A stretch of DNA of 64,000 nt from an uncultured Alphaproteobacteria bacterium (lineage in GTDB: Bacteria > Pseudomonadota > Alphaproteobacteria > HIMB59), in NCBI GenBank assembly GCA_902509695.1, contig CABWYP010000003.1, positions 1 to 64,000 of the forward strand. Direction: 5' to 3'. How positions within the stretch are numbered: position 1 is the first letter of the stretch; each line of letters begins with the position of its first letter. The notes below the pieces were generated by a model. The model did not search any database. It was not told where the DNA came from and saw only the letters and a list, made by a program, of their open reading frames with translations. Positions 29,501-40,025 of this stretch are shown in pieces. Made by a program: the position numbers and the translations under genes.

Positions 29501-30957
29501 GCTCTCATCATCTCCGGATAATTAGCAAATACCACAAATCTATCTGAGTAAAATTTTGCTGAGTCCATTAGTTTTAAAAATTTCTCTGGTTTGTCAAAAT
29601 TGGAAATAATAACTTTTTCAAAAAAATCGTTATCATAATTTAGGTTTGGATTTGCTATATCGGTAAATTTCCTAGCCGAAGCAAGTCTTCTGATTATTAA
29701 CTCAGGTGAAAGCCATTCATCTTCAAGGTCAATATAGCCATTAGGTTGTTTTGCCCTAAATATAGGATGACCTAATTCATAAAGAATATCCTTTAATAGT
29801 TTCTGTCTTCTATTTGGTGATGCGCCCTTAAACTCAAAACCCTTTGGATAAGAATAAAGATAATTTAAATCTAACATTTTTGCATTCTGCAAAAGCCATA
29901 ATTCTGGCATTGAAAACTTTTTAAAATCATTTCCGTATTTAAAAGCAACCTCCATTGTTGCTTTATGTATTTCAATCAAACTTCCATCATTTTTATTCCA
30001 TGAATCAATAATAACATTGATCATTTCTTCATTTGGATCATCACATATAAAATGTTGGCATAATTTTCTAGATATATGTTTTTTTGTAGAAGGATGATTA
30101 GCCAAATCTTTGATTATTACTTTTAATTCTTTTCCTTGGGACACTGTATTAAAATCTTTAATGTCATAGATTTTATTCAATATTTTATAAGGTCCATTTT
30201 CATGATATTCATCTTGAAATTTTATAGGACCTGCTTCTAAATCTTTTTCATTCCAAAGATATCTCCAACCCGTCATTGCCTTTGCCATTTCAATTACATC
30301 TTCTTGGCTGTAGTTGGCCTCAGGAGAAACGGTGTGAAGCTCTAATAATTCTCTTGCATGATTTTCATTCAAACCCACTTTGCTCTTTTCGTTAGGGTCA
30401 TTATTAATTGAGATGCCTCTTTTAGAGGATGGGCCAATATTTTCACTATTATCTAAATGATGTAGCATACACCAAGATGTGGTTACATCGTAGACAAGGT
30501 CTTCAAAAGTTTTAACCATGTTAGGTCTGATAACTTCTCTTTGATATACACCAGTTGAAAAACTAGCTAAAAAGTCTTTTTCGCTAATTGCAAAAAAATT
30601 TCCCCAAAAATGCCACATTCTCTCAAAAGCAGGAGATTTAGATGCTAAGGCAGAAGTATGTCGAATTGATAATTCAAGTGACTCATAAAATTTTTCACCT
30701 GTTTTTTTTCTTAGTTGATCTTTTGCATTTTCATACTTTAAACGGTCTTTTTTAAATTTTTGTCTTAAAACTTTTCTATCTCCATAAACCCATTCCCCAT
30801 ATCTTTTTCTTTGATCTTCTAAAGAAGGAAGGTCATAGCCCCAAATTAAATTAGGATTTTGGTCAAATTGATTTTTTGCCCAATCTAATGGGTCGTTAGG
30901 CATATCCTCTTCAATACCAATGCCAAATGAAACTTTTCTGATGTAATCTCTATACAA
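29497..30957 (-). CDS. DUF1800-family protein
   Basis: NENHARELLELHTVSPEANYSQEDVIEMAKAMTGWRY is the DUF1800 signature; start overlaps region adjacent to gdhA. Confidence 0.88.
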   Translation of the reverse strand: MYRDYIRKVSFGIGIEEDMPNDPLDWAKNQFDQNPNLIWGYDLPSLEDQRKRYGEWVYGDRKVLRQKFKKDRLKYENAKDQLRKKTGEKFYESLELSIRHTSALASKSPAFERMWHFWGNFFAISEKDFLASFSTGVYQREVIRPNMVKTFEDLVYDVTTSWCMLHHLDNSENIGPSSKRGISINNDPNEKSKVGLNENHARELLELHTVSPEANYSQEDVIEMAKAMTGWRYLWNEKDLEAGPIKFQDEYHENGPYKILNKIYDIKDFNTVSQGKELKVIIKDLANHPSTKKHISRKLCQHFICDDPNEEMINVIIDSWNKNDGSLIEIHKATMEVAFKYGNDFKKFSMPELWLLQNAKMLDLNYLYSYPKGFEFKGASPNRRQKLLKDILYELGHPIFRAKQPNGYIDLEDEWLSPELIIRRLASARKFTDIANPNLNYDNDFFEKVIISNFDKPEKFLKLMDSAKFYSDRFVVFANYPEMMRA

Positions 30958-32373
30958 CTATAATCCTAAATTTAAATGAGTCTTTTCCAGTCTTTTCAGA
31001 GCTAAAATATACGTAGCATCTCTAAAAGAAAAAGTTTTATTATTATTTTTTATTTTACAAATATCTATAAAGGCATTTCTCATTGCATCTTCTAATCCTG
31101 AACGAACATAGTCAAGCTCACTAGCTCCATGGATAATTTTATCTCTTAGAAATGGAGGCAATTTTTTTTTAGTAGTTTGTTCAATTGCACTAACTATACT
31201 AGATTCTCTATCCTCATCAAAACGTTTACGCAGACGTCCAAAACGTATTTGAGAAATGTTTTTTACCCACTCAAAGTAAGAAACGACCACACCACCTGCA
31301 TTAATATAAATATCTGGTAAAACTGTAATGCCTCTTTTTCTTAATATTTGGTCACCATTAAATGTAACAGGCCCATTTGCAGCCTCGATAATTAACTTAG
31401 TTTTAATAATTTTTGCAATTTTTTGATCGATGACATTTTCTTTAGCGCAAGGAACTAATATATCACATGGGAATTTTTCAATAGCATTTTCATTTTGAAA
31501 TTTGGTTTTTGGTATTTTTATTTTTGATATATCTTTTTGTGACTCATATTTTTTAAGAAATAAAGGAATGTCTATTCCTTCAGGGCTAATTAAAGATCCA
31601 TTATGTTCAAGTATAGCTATGATCTTACAATTAGGGTAAAGATGAAAGAGGCTTTTTAAAAAGTGATAACCCACTTTTCCAACACCTTGAATAACTATGG
31701 AGTTATCTTTGAGAATATTATTAAGTTTTGACTTTTTTACCTCTTTTAAATGTCTAAAAAATTCAATTAATGCTTCTGCTACCCCTCTTCCTGTGGCCTC
31801 ATCTCTTCCAACTATTCCTCCGAGCTCAACGGGCTTTCCTGTAACACAAGCAGTATGATTAATATCCTCTGAATGAAGAGACTTATAGCCCTCTACGAAC
31901 CAAGCCATTTCCTGAGCACCTGTACCTACATCAGGAGCTGGGACATTTGTTGCTGGAGATAAAAAACCTGATTTAGTTAATTCAACTGAAAACTTCTTTG
32001 TAATTCTCTCTAGATCTGATTTTTGGTATTTAGATTTGTCAATCAATAAACCTCCTTTAGACCCTCCAAAAGGAACTTCAACTACCGCGCATTTATATGT
32101 CATTAGTGCCGCCAGCGCTTCAATAGTATTTGGGTTGACAGTTGGCGCATATCTAATACCACCTTTAGATGGAAGTTTATGTAAAGTATGTACAGATCTG
32201 TATCCAGTAAACATTTGAGTTTTATTTTTTACCATCACAGGGAAATTGAGTTTGATTGTAGAATGGTTTTTTGAGAGTAGCTCAATAAAATTTTGAGAAA
32301 ATCTACTTTTGTTTACAGCATTATTTACCATTAAATTTACATTTTCTGTAAAAGAAGGTTTTTTGTTAAGCAT
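30958..32373 (-). CDS. gdhA: Glu/Leu/Phe/Val (glutamate) dehydrogenase
   Basis: YRSVHTLHKLPSKGGIRYAPTVNPNTIEALAALMTYKCAVVEVPFGGSKGGL, APDVGTGAQEMAW. Confidence 0.93.
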   Translation of the reverse strand: MLNKKPSFTENVNLMVNNAVNKSRFSQNFIELLSKNHSTIKLNFPVMVKNKTQMFTGYRSVHTLHKLPSKGGIRYAPTVNPNTIEALAALMTYKCAVVEVPFGGSKGGLLIDKSKYQKSDLERITKKFSVELTKSGFLSPATNVPAPDVGTGAQEMAWFVEGYKSLHSEDINHTACVTGKPVELGGIVGRDEATGRGVAEALIEFFRHLKEVKKSKLNNILKDNSIVIQGVGKVGYHFLKSLFHLYPNCKIIAILEHNGSLISPEGIDIPLFLKKYESQKDISKIKIPKTKFQNENAIEKFPCDILVPCAKENVIDQKIAKIIKTKLIIEAANGPVTFNGDQILRKRGITVLPDIYINAGGVVVSYFEWVKNISQIRFGRLRKRFDEDRESSIVSAIEQTTKKKLPPFLRDKIIHGASELDYVRSGLEDAMRNAFIDICKIKNNNKTFSFRDATYILALKRLEKTHLNLGL

Positions 32374-32445
32374 CTAAATTATAACCATATACAGTTTAAG
32401 ATTATAAGAATGGCCATAAGCATTCAACGGAATTAAAAAGATTAA

Positions 32446-32991
32446 TTATTCAAATTGAACTAGATACATGGCCTCATTGCGACGAAGCTGAGGGAGGGTA
32501 AAAGGCCCGTTATATGTTGCTTTTATTGGCTGTCCTAATGTTAAAATTTTTTCATTGTCTAAGGATTTTTTAAGAATTTGTGAATGTTTGTAAAAATTTT
32601 TGTCAGATGCAAATCCTGAGTACCGAATGACTGCAAAATATCCAGCATTTATTGTTGCAATTTCTAGTGAATTATCTGCAGGCAATGGTGCTGAATTAAT
32701 ATTAAATCTAGAGGGAAGATAAAATTGCATTACCATTTGGTCATTATCCTGAAGAACAGTTACAGGGGTTGTCATTTCAATTTTTTTTTCATCTTTATTT
32801 TGTCCAGAAATATAATTAAAAAGTTTCCTAAAACTACTATTTCCACTTTTAGATCTAGCTTGTATTACAATTCTTTCTTCATAGTAGCGTATTTCAAAAT
32901 TGTCACTTTCATGGACAACTTTATATCCTGCTTCTTCATAGCTCATAACATTTTGTATCACGAATAAAAAAATTAGTATGTATTTAATCAA
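32446..32991 (-). CDS. SOUL-family heme-binding protein
   Basis: YKVVHESDNFEIRYYEERIVIQARSKSGNSSFRKLFNYISGQNKDEKKIEMTTPVT. Confidence 0.88.
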   Translation of the reverse strand: MIKYILIFLFVIQNVMSYEEAGYKVVHESDNFEIRYYEERIVIQARSKSGNSSFRKLFNYISGQNKDEKKIEMTTPVTVLQDNDQMVMQFYLPSRFNINSAPLPADNSLEIATINAGYFAVIRYSGFASDKNFYKHSQILKKSLDNEKILTLGQPIKATYNGPFTLPQLRRNEAMYLVQFE

Positions 32992-33514
32992 AATCTTTTT
33001 CCATTTTCTGAGAACTACTTCCCCAAACTCTTTTGTCTCTAGGAATCCATCCTTTTATTTCTTTTCGTTTTCCATCATCAATACTTATTTTAAACATATC
33101 TGGGGTTACCTCTAAGAGATTGACTATTTTTGGGGATAAAATTTCTCCTTTTTTAATAGTTAATAAAGAATTGGGATCCTTGGACTCTAAAGCATAAAGC
33201 TCTGTATTTTCTAATATTAATAGAGAACGTTTCCTTGTTAATTGTGTATGATACATCCATCCTTTTATGCCATTGAATAATTCTATTTGGTACCAATCAA
33301 TGTAATTACTTCCGATGCTTTGATGTTCTTGGATGACTTTAACAGGCATTCTCTTTTGAGTTAATAAAAATTTTTCTGTTTGTTCTTTGAAATCTTGTAT
33401 ATCTGGGTAATGACGAAGCCAAGACTCATTTTTGGATAAGGATTTATAATAGGGTAAATGACTATCAGCTAAAATTGAAAAAGGGAATATTAGTAAAATC
33501 AAAAATTTAATCAT
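32984..33514 (-). CDS. Exported SH3-domain protein
   Basis: SH3-like (MPVKVIQEHQSIGSNYIDWYQIELFNGIKGWMYHTQLTRKRSLLIL) with signal peptide. Confidence 0.75.
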   Translation of the reverse strand: MIKFLILLIFPFSILADSHLPYYKSLSKNESWLRHYPDIQDFKEQTEKFLLTQKRMPVKVIQEHQSIGSNYIDWYQIELFNGIKGWMYHTQLTRKRSLLILENTELYALESKDPNSLLTIKKGEILSPKIVNLLEVTPDMFKISIDDGKRKEIKGWIPRDKRVWGSSSQKMEKDFD

Positions 33515-35173
33515 TTAACGTTGTGTTTTTTCCCATTCCGGGTGAGTAAAAGGTTTTAATGTAGAGGGGCTGAGTGGGGTTTTTCCGAGAATATGATCAG
33601 CGGCTTTTTCACCAGTCATTATTGATGGAGAATTTAGATTTCCATTACATATACGGGGAAAGATTGAAGAGTCAGCTAGGAAAAAGTTGCTAAAACCCTT
33701 TACTTTACAATCATTTTGAACCACTGTTGTGGGATCGTCAGAGCTACCCATTCGACAAGTACCGCAAGGATGATATGCGCTCTCGCAGTTATTCTTAATA
33801 AATTCATCTAGACCATCATCAGAAACTACGTTGTTACCAGGTTGTATTTCGCCACCATTGAAAGGACTCATGGCTCTTTGAGATAAGATTTCTCTGCTTA
33901 AACGAAGAGCTTTGCGAAAAATTTTAAAGTCATTTTCATGTGTCATATAATTAAATTTTATAGTTGGTGCTTCAGAATAATTTGAAGATTTAATTTTAAC
34001 AAAACCTCTAGACTCTGATCTCATAGGCCCTACATGAAGTTGGAATCCATGACCCTCACTAGGAGCTTTTCCATCATAACGAATTGCAACAGGTAAAAAA
34101 TGAAACTGTATATCCGGGTATGAAATATTTTTATCTGATCGAATAAAACCTAAAGTTTCAAATTGATTTGTAGCACCAGGACCATTTTTAAAGAACATCC
34201 ACTGCATACCAATTAGTAACTTAGAAATTGGATTCAAGTACTTATATAATGTTATTGGTTGAAGGCATTTTACTTGGAAATAAACTTCTAAATGATCTTG
34301 AAGATTTTCACCGACTCCAGGTAAATGACTTTTTACGTCTATGCCCAACTCTTTTAGATGGTCTCCATTGCCTATTCCTGACCTTTGAAGAATAGTGGGG
34401 CTATTAATTGCTCCCGCTGATAGAACAATATCCTTTTTTACTTTTATTATTTTTTTTTTACCATGATGAAAAAACTCTACCCCAACAGCTTTATTTCCTT
34501 CAAAAATAATTTTATTAACTAGGGCTCGGGTGATGAGTTGAACATTCTTTTTTGCTAAAGCAGGCTTTAGATAAGCCTTTGCAGTTGAAAATCGAGACCC
34601 TTGAAAAACCGTCATATCAGCCGGGCCAAATCCCTCTTGACGATAACCATTGTAGTCCTCTGTTTCATAATACCCTGCTTGTTTTGCTGATTGAACAAAG
34701 GCCTCATGGAGAGGGTTATCTCTTTTTCCATGAGTGACATGAAGTGGGCCGTTCTTTCCTCGAAATTCAGATAAACCCCCATGGCTTGTTTCCATTTTTT
34801 GAAAATATGGAAGGACATCCTCATAATCCCAACCTTTTGCACCACTTCTAGCCCATTCATGATAATCACCAGGATTACCACGAACATAAATCATTCCATT
34901 AATTGAAGAAGAGCCACCAATGACTTTTCCTCTTGGGCAAACAAGAGATCTTCCATTAAGCATTGGTTCAGGCTCTGCTTTGTAGCCCCAATCAAATTGA
35001 GACATATTCATGGGATATGAAAGTGCTGCTGGCATTTGAATAAATGGACTAAAATCTGATCCGCCAAATTCTAACACGAGCACTTGATGTTGAGGGTTTT
35101 CTCCTAATCTATAGGCAATTGTAGATCCAGCAGATCCAGATCCTATAACTATATAATCAGGGTTATCAAACAT
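33515..35173 (-). CDS. betA: GMC-family oxidoreductase (choline dehydrogenase-like)
   Basis: DYIVIGSGSAGSTIAYRLGENP, GGSSSINGMIYVRGNPGDYHEWA, LSAGAINSPTILQRSGIG, AYHPCGTCRMG. Confidence 0.85.
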   Translation of the reverse strand: MFDNPDYIVIGSGSAGSTIAYRLGENPQHQVLVLEFGGSDFSPFIQMPAALSYPMNMSQFDWGYKAEPEPMLNGRSLVCPRGKVIGGSSSINGMIYVRGNPGDYHEWARSGAKGWDYEDVLPYFQKMETSHGGLSEFRGKNGPLHVTHGKRDNPLHEAFVQSAKQAGYYETEDYNGYRQEGFGPADMTVFQGSRFSTAKAYLKPALAKKNVQLITRALVNKIIFEGNKAVGVEFFHHGKKKIIKVKKDIVLSAGAINSPTILQRSGIGNGDHLKELGIDVKSHLPGVGENLQDHLEVYFQVKCLQPITLYKYLNPISKLLIGMQWMFFKNGPGATNQFETLGFIRSDKNISYPDIQFHFLPVAIRYDGKAPSEGHGFQLHVGPMRSESRGFVKIKSSNYSEAPTIKFNYMTHENDFKIFRKALRLSREILSQRAMSPFNGGEIQPGNNVVSDDGLDEFIKNNCESAYHPCGTCRMGSSDDPTTVVQNDCKVKGFSNFFLADSSIFPRICNGNLNSPSIMTGEKAADHILGKTPLSPSTLKPFTHPEWEKTQR

Positions 35174-35229
35174 ATGGTTTTAGCATAATACCAAATTTAA
35201 CTGGTATATTAACTAGGAAATAAATAAGC

Positions 35230-35991
35230 CTAAAATTTAATTTTGTAGCCTTTAGAGAAAATATAAGAAATTGCGGTGATATTCATTAAGCAAAAAATAA
35301 TGATCATCGACAAACTTATAAAAATACTAACATCTGACATTTCGTAAAAGCTCCAACGAAAACCACTTACTAAATATAAGACAGGGTTAGCCAAAGATAC
35401 TTTTTGCCAAAACTCTGGAAGCCATGCTATTGAATAAAGGGAACCTCCTAAAAATACCATAGGGGTAATAATAATCGTAGGGATTAGAGATAGTTGTTCC
35501 CAATTAGTAGAAACTACACCAATAAGAAATCCCAAAAGACTAAATGTTAAAGCTGTGAGTATTAACATTAAAATCATAACTAAAGGATGAGCAATATGTA
35601 TTTCCACAAACATACTTGCTGTAAATAAAATTAGAAGTCCAAGAATGATGGATTTAGAAGTGGCCGCACCCACAAATCCTAATACGATTTCAAATGTTGA
35701 AAGAGGTGCTGCATAGATTTCATTTATGGTTCCTAAAAACTTTGGGAAGAAAATTCCTGATGCTGCATTCGACAAACTTTGTGTCAATAAAACTAACATC
35801 ATAAGTCCTGGAACAATAAACGAACCATAACTAACATCATCAATAAGAGGGATCCTAGATCCTATTGCAGATCCAAAAACTACGAAATACAGTGATGTAG
35901 ATATTACTGGGGAGAGAATACTTTGAATAATTGTTCTTCTCATTCTATCCATTTCATGGAGATATATTGCCCTAGCACCTATCCAGTTCAT
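35230..35991 (-). CDS. ABC-2 type transporter permease
   Basis: 253 aa, SFIVPGLMMLVLLTQSLSNAASGIFFPKFLGTINEIYAAP; paired with ATPase. Confidence 0.88.
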   Translation of the reverse strand: MNWIGARAIYLHEMDRMRRTIIQSILSPVISTSLYFVVFGSAIGSRIPLIDDVSYGSFIVPGLMMLVLLTQSLSNAASGIFFPKFLGTINEIYAAPLSTFEIVLGFVGAATSKSIILGLLILFTASMFVEIHIAHPLVMILMLILTALTFSLLGFLIGVVSTNWEQLSLIPTIIITPMVFLGGSLYSIAWLPEFWQKVSLANPVLYLVSGFRWSFYEMSDVSIFISLSMIIIFCLMNITAISYIFSKGYKIKF

Positions 35992-36920
35992 GAATTCTCC
36001 TTAAGTAATTGTTCAAAAATATTCTCTAAAGAAGTTTGAGATGATTTTAAATCTTTTAATTTCAAACCTGATTGTTTTATTTCTTGTAAAAGTCCTGTAA
36101 TGCCAGTGGTTTCAGACTGAGAGTTATAACTAAAAGATAGCTCATGACCATTTTTGCTTAATAAGAGATTATAAGACGCTAAAGATGAAGGAATTTCTGA
36201 AATAGAGTCTTGAATTTCAATTGTCAAAAGTTTTTGACCCATCTTTCTCATTAAATCCTCTTTATTTTCAGTAATTATAATTTCACCATTATTTATTACT
36301 GATACTCGATCAGCAATAGCTTCAGCTTCCTCAATATAATGCGTTGTTAGAATTATCGTTACTCCATTTTCTTGAAGTTGTTTTACTACTCGCCACATGT
36401 CTCGTCTTAAGTTTATATCAACGCCAGCAGTAGGCTCATCTAAAAATAAAATCTTAGGTTCATGGCTTAGTGCCTTGGCTATAAGAGCTCTTCTTTTCAT
36501 ACCACCAGAAAGCTCTCTTAGCCGGCTATCTTTTTTATCCCAAAGGCTTAAGTCTTTTAAAATTTTTTCTATATATGATGGATCTTTACTTTTCCCATAA
36601 AGGCCTCTTGTATAGGAAACATTTTGGAATACCTGCTCAAAAGCTTCTAATTGAATTTCTTGTGGAACAAGTCCGATTAAAGATCTTGTTTTTCGATAGT
36701 CTTTTATAACATCGTATCCATCAACTGTAATCTGACCAGAGGTTGGTATCACAACACCACATATAGCATTAATCAAAGTTGTCTTGCCCGCTCCATTAGG
36801 GCCCAATAAGGCAAGGATCTCTCCTTTATTTATTTCTAAATTAACACCCTTCAAGGCTTTAAGACCAGTAGAGTAAGATTTGGTAACTTCAGAGATTTTA
36901 ATGAATGTTTCAGAGGGCAT
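35988..36920 (-). CDS. ABC transporter ATPase (ABC-2 exporter type)
   Basis: GPNGAGKTTLINAICG, LRELSGGMKRRALIAKALSHEPKILFLDEPTAGVD. Confidence 0.93.
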   Translation of the reverse strand: MPSETFIKISEVTKSYSTGLKALKGVNLEINKGEILALLGPNGAGKTTLINAICGVVIPTSGQITVDGYDVIKDYRKTRSLIGLVPQEIQLEAFEQVFQNVSYTRGLYGKSKDPSYIEKILKDLSLWDKKDSRLRELSGGMKRRALIAKALSHEPKILFLDEPTAGVDINLRRDMWRVVKQLQENGVTIILTTHYIEEAEAIADRVSVINNGEIIITENKEDLMRKMGQKLLTIEIQDSISEIPSSLASYNLLLSKNGHELSFSYNSQSETTGITGLLQEIKQSGLKLKDLKSSQTSLENIFEQLLKENS

Positions 36921-36967
36921 ATTTTTGTTGGAGTACTCTATATTATAGCGAGAAAGTATAAAATAGA

Positions 36968-37858
36968 TTAATTAGGATTTTTGGTTTTTTTACTTTTTTC
37001 AATTAGATATGTACTTATTAAGACAGCGATAAGAGCTATAATAATTTTATAAGTAATTTTCTCCTGTAGAAAGATATATCCAAAAATTAAACCAAAAATA
37101 GGGATGATGTAAGCAACTTGGGACTGAAAAACTAATCCATTGTTCTGCAAGATATAAAATCTCATCAACCAAGCAATTGCTGTGGCAACTACCCCCAAGT
37201 AAAACAAAGAGATGGTACTTCCCCAAGAAGGCCGTAATTCTGTTGGATTTTCAAAGAAAAACATCACTGGTAACAATATAATCACAGCCCAAACTAATAT
37301 GCTTGAAGTGAGAACTTCGTTTTTGATATGTTTTAGCTTCAATGAAAAAAGTCCGCCAAGAGTATAAAAAAATGGACCTAGAACGACCATAAATGCATAA
37401 AAAATATTTGATTGATTTATTAAAAGGTCATCAGAGAAAAGAAAGACAACACCTAAGAAACCGATAAAGACTCCTAAAAACTTTAAAAGATTAATTTTTT
37501 CATCTTTGATAAATAAATGACCTAGAATTGTTGCATAAAGAGGTGCGGTAGACATCAAAATTGCTGCCATATTGCTTTGAACTTTAATAATCCCAAAAGA
37601 AATAAAAAAAAATGGCAGAACTAAGTTAATAAGTCCTATAGTAGCGTACCACATCCAGTTTTCACCAAAGGCCTCAATTCGAATACCTCTGATTAAACAA
37701 TAAATTACCATGACTAGGGCAGCAAAAAAAATACGGCCAAATGCTAAGGCCATGGGAGTATAATCTGCTGAGGCTATTTTTATGTTGAAAAAAGCACTGC
37801 CCCATATAGCTGCTAATGTAATGAGGAGAATGAAATCTTTTAAAGAAGCTTTATGCAT
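36968..37858 (-). CDS. EamA/DMT-family transporter
   Basis: LAAIWGSAFFNIKIASADYTPMALAFGRIFFAA...; two EamA halves. Confidence 0.88.
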   Translation of the reverse strand: MHKASLKDFILLITLAAIWGSAFFNIKIASADYTPMALAFGRIFFAALVMVIYCLIRGIRIEAFGENWMWYATIGLINLVLPFFFISFGIIKVQSNMAAILMSTAPLYATILGHLFIKDEKINLLKFLGVFIGFLGVVFLFSDDLLINQSNIFYAFMVVLGPFFYTLGGLFSLKLKHIKNEVLTSSILVWAVIILLPVMFFFENPTELRPSWGSTISLFYLGVVATAIAWLMRFYILQNNGLVFQSQVAYIIPIFGLIFGYIFLQEKITYKIIIALIAVLISTYLIEKSKKTKNPN

Positions 37859-38541
37859 TAACTTAAAGTAAACTGAATGCGCTTATTCATTTTTCCCTTG
37901 CTCTCATATTTAATAAACTTAAATTCTTCAATCTCTTTAGTATTTGCTACATGAGTTCCGCCGCAAGGTTGTAAGTCGATAGTCCCAATTTTTACTAATC
38001 GAATTTTGTTGCTAGTTCGAGGTGGTTTTACTGAGAGCGTTCGAACTAGCTCTGGTTGTTGGTCTAGTTCTTCATTAGTGATCCATTGATATGAGATAGG
38101 ATGAGCCTGTTGAATAAATTCATTAATAATAGTATTTAAGGTTTTATATTCAAAAGTCTCTTCACCTAGGTCAAAATCAATACGGCTTTTCTCCAGACCA
38201 ATTGATCCTCCCGTTACAAAAAATGGCAAGGCAGCACAAAGCAAATGCATTGTTGTATGCATTCTCATCAAACGGAAACGATGGTTCCAATCTATAGTAC
38301 CCAAAACCTCTCCTGAAGTTATCTCCAATGGTTGATCGCAAACATGAGCAATACCTAATTCATGTTTAATAGTATTGATAACATTGAATTTTTTACCATT
38401 AATCTCAATGATGCCTTTGTCGCCTGGTTGACCCCCGCTTTGAGCATAAAAGCAACTATCTGCTGTAACCACTTTATCGCCATCAACTATTTTAATAGGC
38501 GCTTGGAATTCTTTCATATAACTATCATTTAAAAAAATCAT
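37858..38541 (-). CDS. Alanyl-tRNA editing protein (AlaX-like)
   Basis: DSCFYAQSGGQPGDKGII; HTTMHLLCAAL; LQPCGGTHVANTKEI. Confidence 0.9.
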   Translation of the reverse strand: MIFLNDSYMKEFQAPIKIVDGDKVVTADSCFYAQSGGQPGDKGIIEINGKKFNVINTIKHELGIAHVCDQPLEITSGEVLGTIDWNHRFRLMRMHTTMHLLCAALPFFVTGGSIGLEKSRIDFDLGEETFEYKTLNTIINEFIQQAHPISYQWITNEELDQQPELVRTLSVKPPRTSNKIRLVKIGTIDLQPCGGTHVANTKEIEEFKFIKYESKGKMNKRIQFTLS

Positions 38542-38711
38542 TTATTTGCCTCCTCAATTTTATATTGAACACAAGCTTCTATTCCTCCTTGAGAGGTGCT
38601 TTCTTTTTCACACTCACTATAATAGCCATGATATTCAAAAGTTGAGGCAACATACAAACCCAAACCAATGATACTAAAAACCACTACGGTGTACAAAATT
38701 TTCTTTCCCAT
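38538..38711 (-). CDS. 57-aa membrane-anchored small protein
   Basis: MGKKILYTVVVFSIIGLGLYVASTFEYHGYYSECEKESTSQGGIEACVQYKIEEANK; stop overlaps next ATG (ATGA). Confidence 0.6.
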   Translation of the reverse strand: MGKKILYTVVVFSIIGLGLYVASTFEYHGYYSECEKESTSQGGIEACVQYKIEEANK

Positions 38712-40025
38712 TTATATTAAACGATCTTGGAAGCCTATCAGTTGATTATTGACAATGATATCCGATTTTTTAATAGGCCTGAGAAGTTCAATGCCCTCCA
38801 AGCTGATACAACGACTAAGAGCAACATAAAGTTGCCCAGGCGCAAAAGATCCTTGGCTCATATCAATAATGACTTTTTCAAAGGTCTGTCCCTGACTTTT
38901 GTGAATTGTAATGGCCCATGCCAGTCTCATAGGGTATTGCTTAAATGATCCTGTAATATCTTCTTGGACTTCTTGCTGGTCATCATCATAGGTATACTGA
39001 ATTCGATCCCATTTTTCTTTTTTTACTTCATAGATTTTATGGTTAATCTTCACTTTAATTTTCTTTTGAGCTATTTCGTGAATAGTTCCAATTGATCCAT
39101 TGACCCATCTTTTCTCAGAGTCATTTTTAATCATAATTACTTGAGCTCCTTTTTTTAATTTAAGAACTTCATCAGTTGGAAATAGTTCTTTATAAAATTG
39201 GCCAGTAGCCTGACCACGATAAGAAAACTCTTCAGCATCAAGTTGTGTTAGGTATTTTTGATTAATACTGCTGGCACGAGCATTAGTAGTCGTTAATATA
39301 ATTTTACCTTCATCCATCTCAATATGGCTTATCAAGGAGTCATTAACATTTTCTAGCTGAGAGGATGTAATGGAGCCATCTCTTACAGAATTTAGAATAT
39401 GTATAAAATGATCATCTTTTTGACGATAAATGCTTTGTAATTCAAGGGTTTTAAATTGTGCATCTTGGAAGATATTTGAGTGAAAAAAGAAATAACCCCT
39501 AGGATATATTCTTTGTAGTAACCCTGTCTCATCCATATTAACTACTGGTGGCAATTGAAATAAATCACCAAAGACAATTAACTGAACTCCGCCAAAGGGT
39601 TGGGTTAGTTTTTTGCGATGAACTCGGAGACTATAGTCAATGGCATCAAAAACGTCAGCTCGCACCATAGAAATTTCATCAATAATCAATGTCTCAAGAT
39701 TTTGGAGAACTTCAATTTGTCTTACTTTTTTAATATGACGAGTTTGAATAACCTTAGGGGGAAAACCAAAAAAAGAGTGGATAGTTTGTCCTTTGACTCT
39801 TATGGCAGCAACACCCGTTGGAGCTAAGACAGCTGTATTTTTTTGAGTAATAGATCGAAAATAGGCCAGTAAAGTAGACTTACCACTTCCCGCTTTTCCT
39901 GTAATATAAAAATGGTCTTTGGTATTTTCTAACTGCTCTGTGATTTCTCTAAATTCATCACTGAGCTCAAAGTCATCTGGTAGAAGACTGTTATAATTTT
40001 TTTTATAAGCCATGGATAATATCAC
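38712..40025 (-). CDS. PIF1/RecD-like AAA ATP-dependent DNA helicase
   Basis: GKAGSGKSTLLAYFR, LIIDEISMVRADVFDAID, FGDLFQLPPV, AITIHKSQGQTFEKVIID, YVALSRC. Confidence 0.88.
   Translation of the reverse strand: MILSMAYKKNYNSLLPDDFELSDEFREITEQLENTKDHFYITGKAGSGKSTLLAYFRSITQKNTAVLAPTGVAAIRVKGQTIHSFFGFPPKVIQTRHIKKVRQIEVLQNLETLIIDEISMVRADVFDAIDYSLRVHRKKLTQPFGGVQLIVFGDLFQLPPVVNMDETGLLQRIYPRGYFFFHSNIFQDAQFKTLELQSIYRQKDDHFIHILNSVRDGSITSSQLENVNDSLISHIEMDEGKIILTTTNARASSINQKYLTQLDAEEFSYRGQATGQFYKELFPTDEVLKLKKGAQVIMIKNDSEKRWVNGSIGTIHEIAQKKIKVKINHKIYEVKKEKWDRIQYTYDDDQQEVQEDITGSFKQYPMRLAWAITIHKSQGQTFEKVIIDMSQGSFAPGQLYVALSRCISLEGIELLRPIKKSDIIVNNQLIGFQDRLI

Noticed and set aside
34552-34887. ORFs 34552..34737 + and 34612..34887 -
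   Set aside because: Embedded in the GMC oxidoreductase CDS
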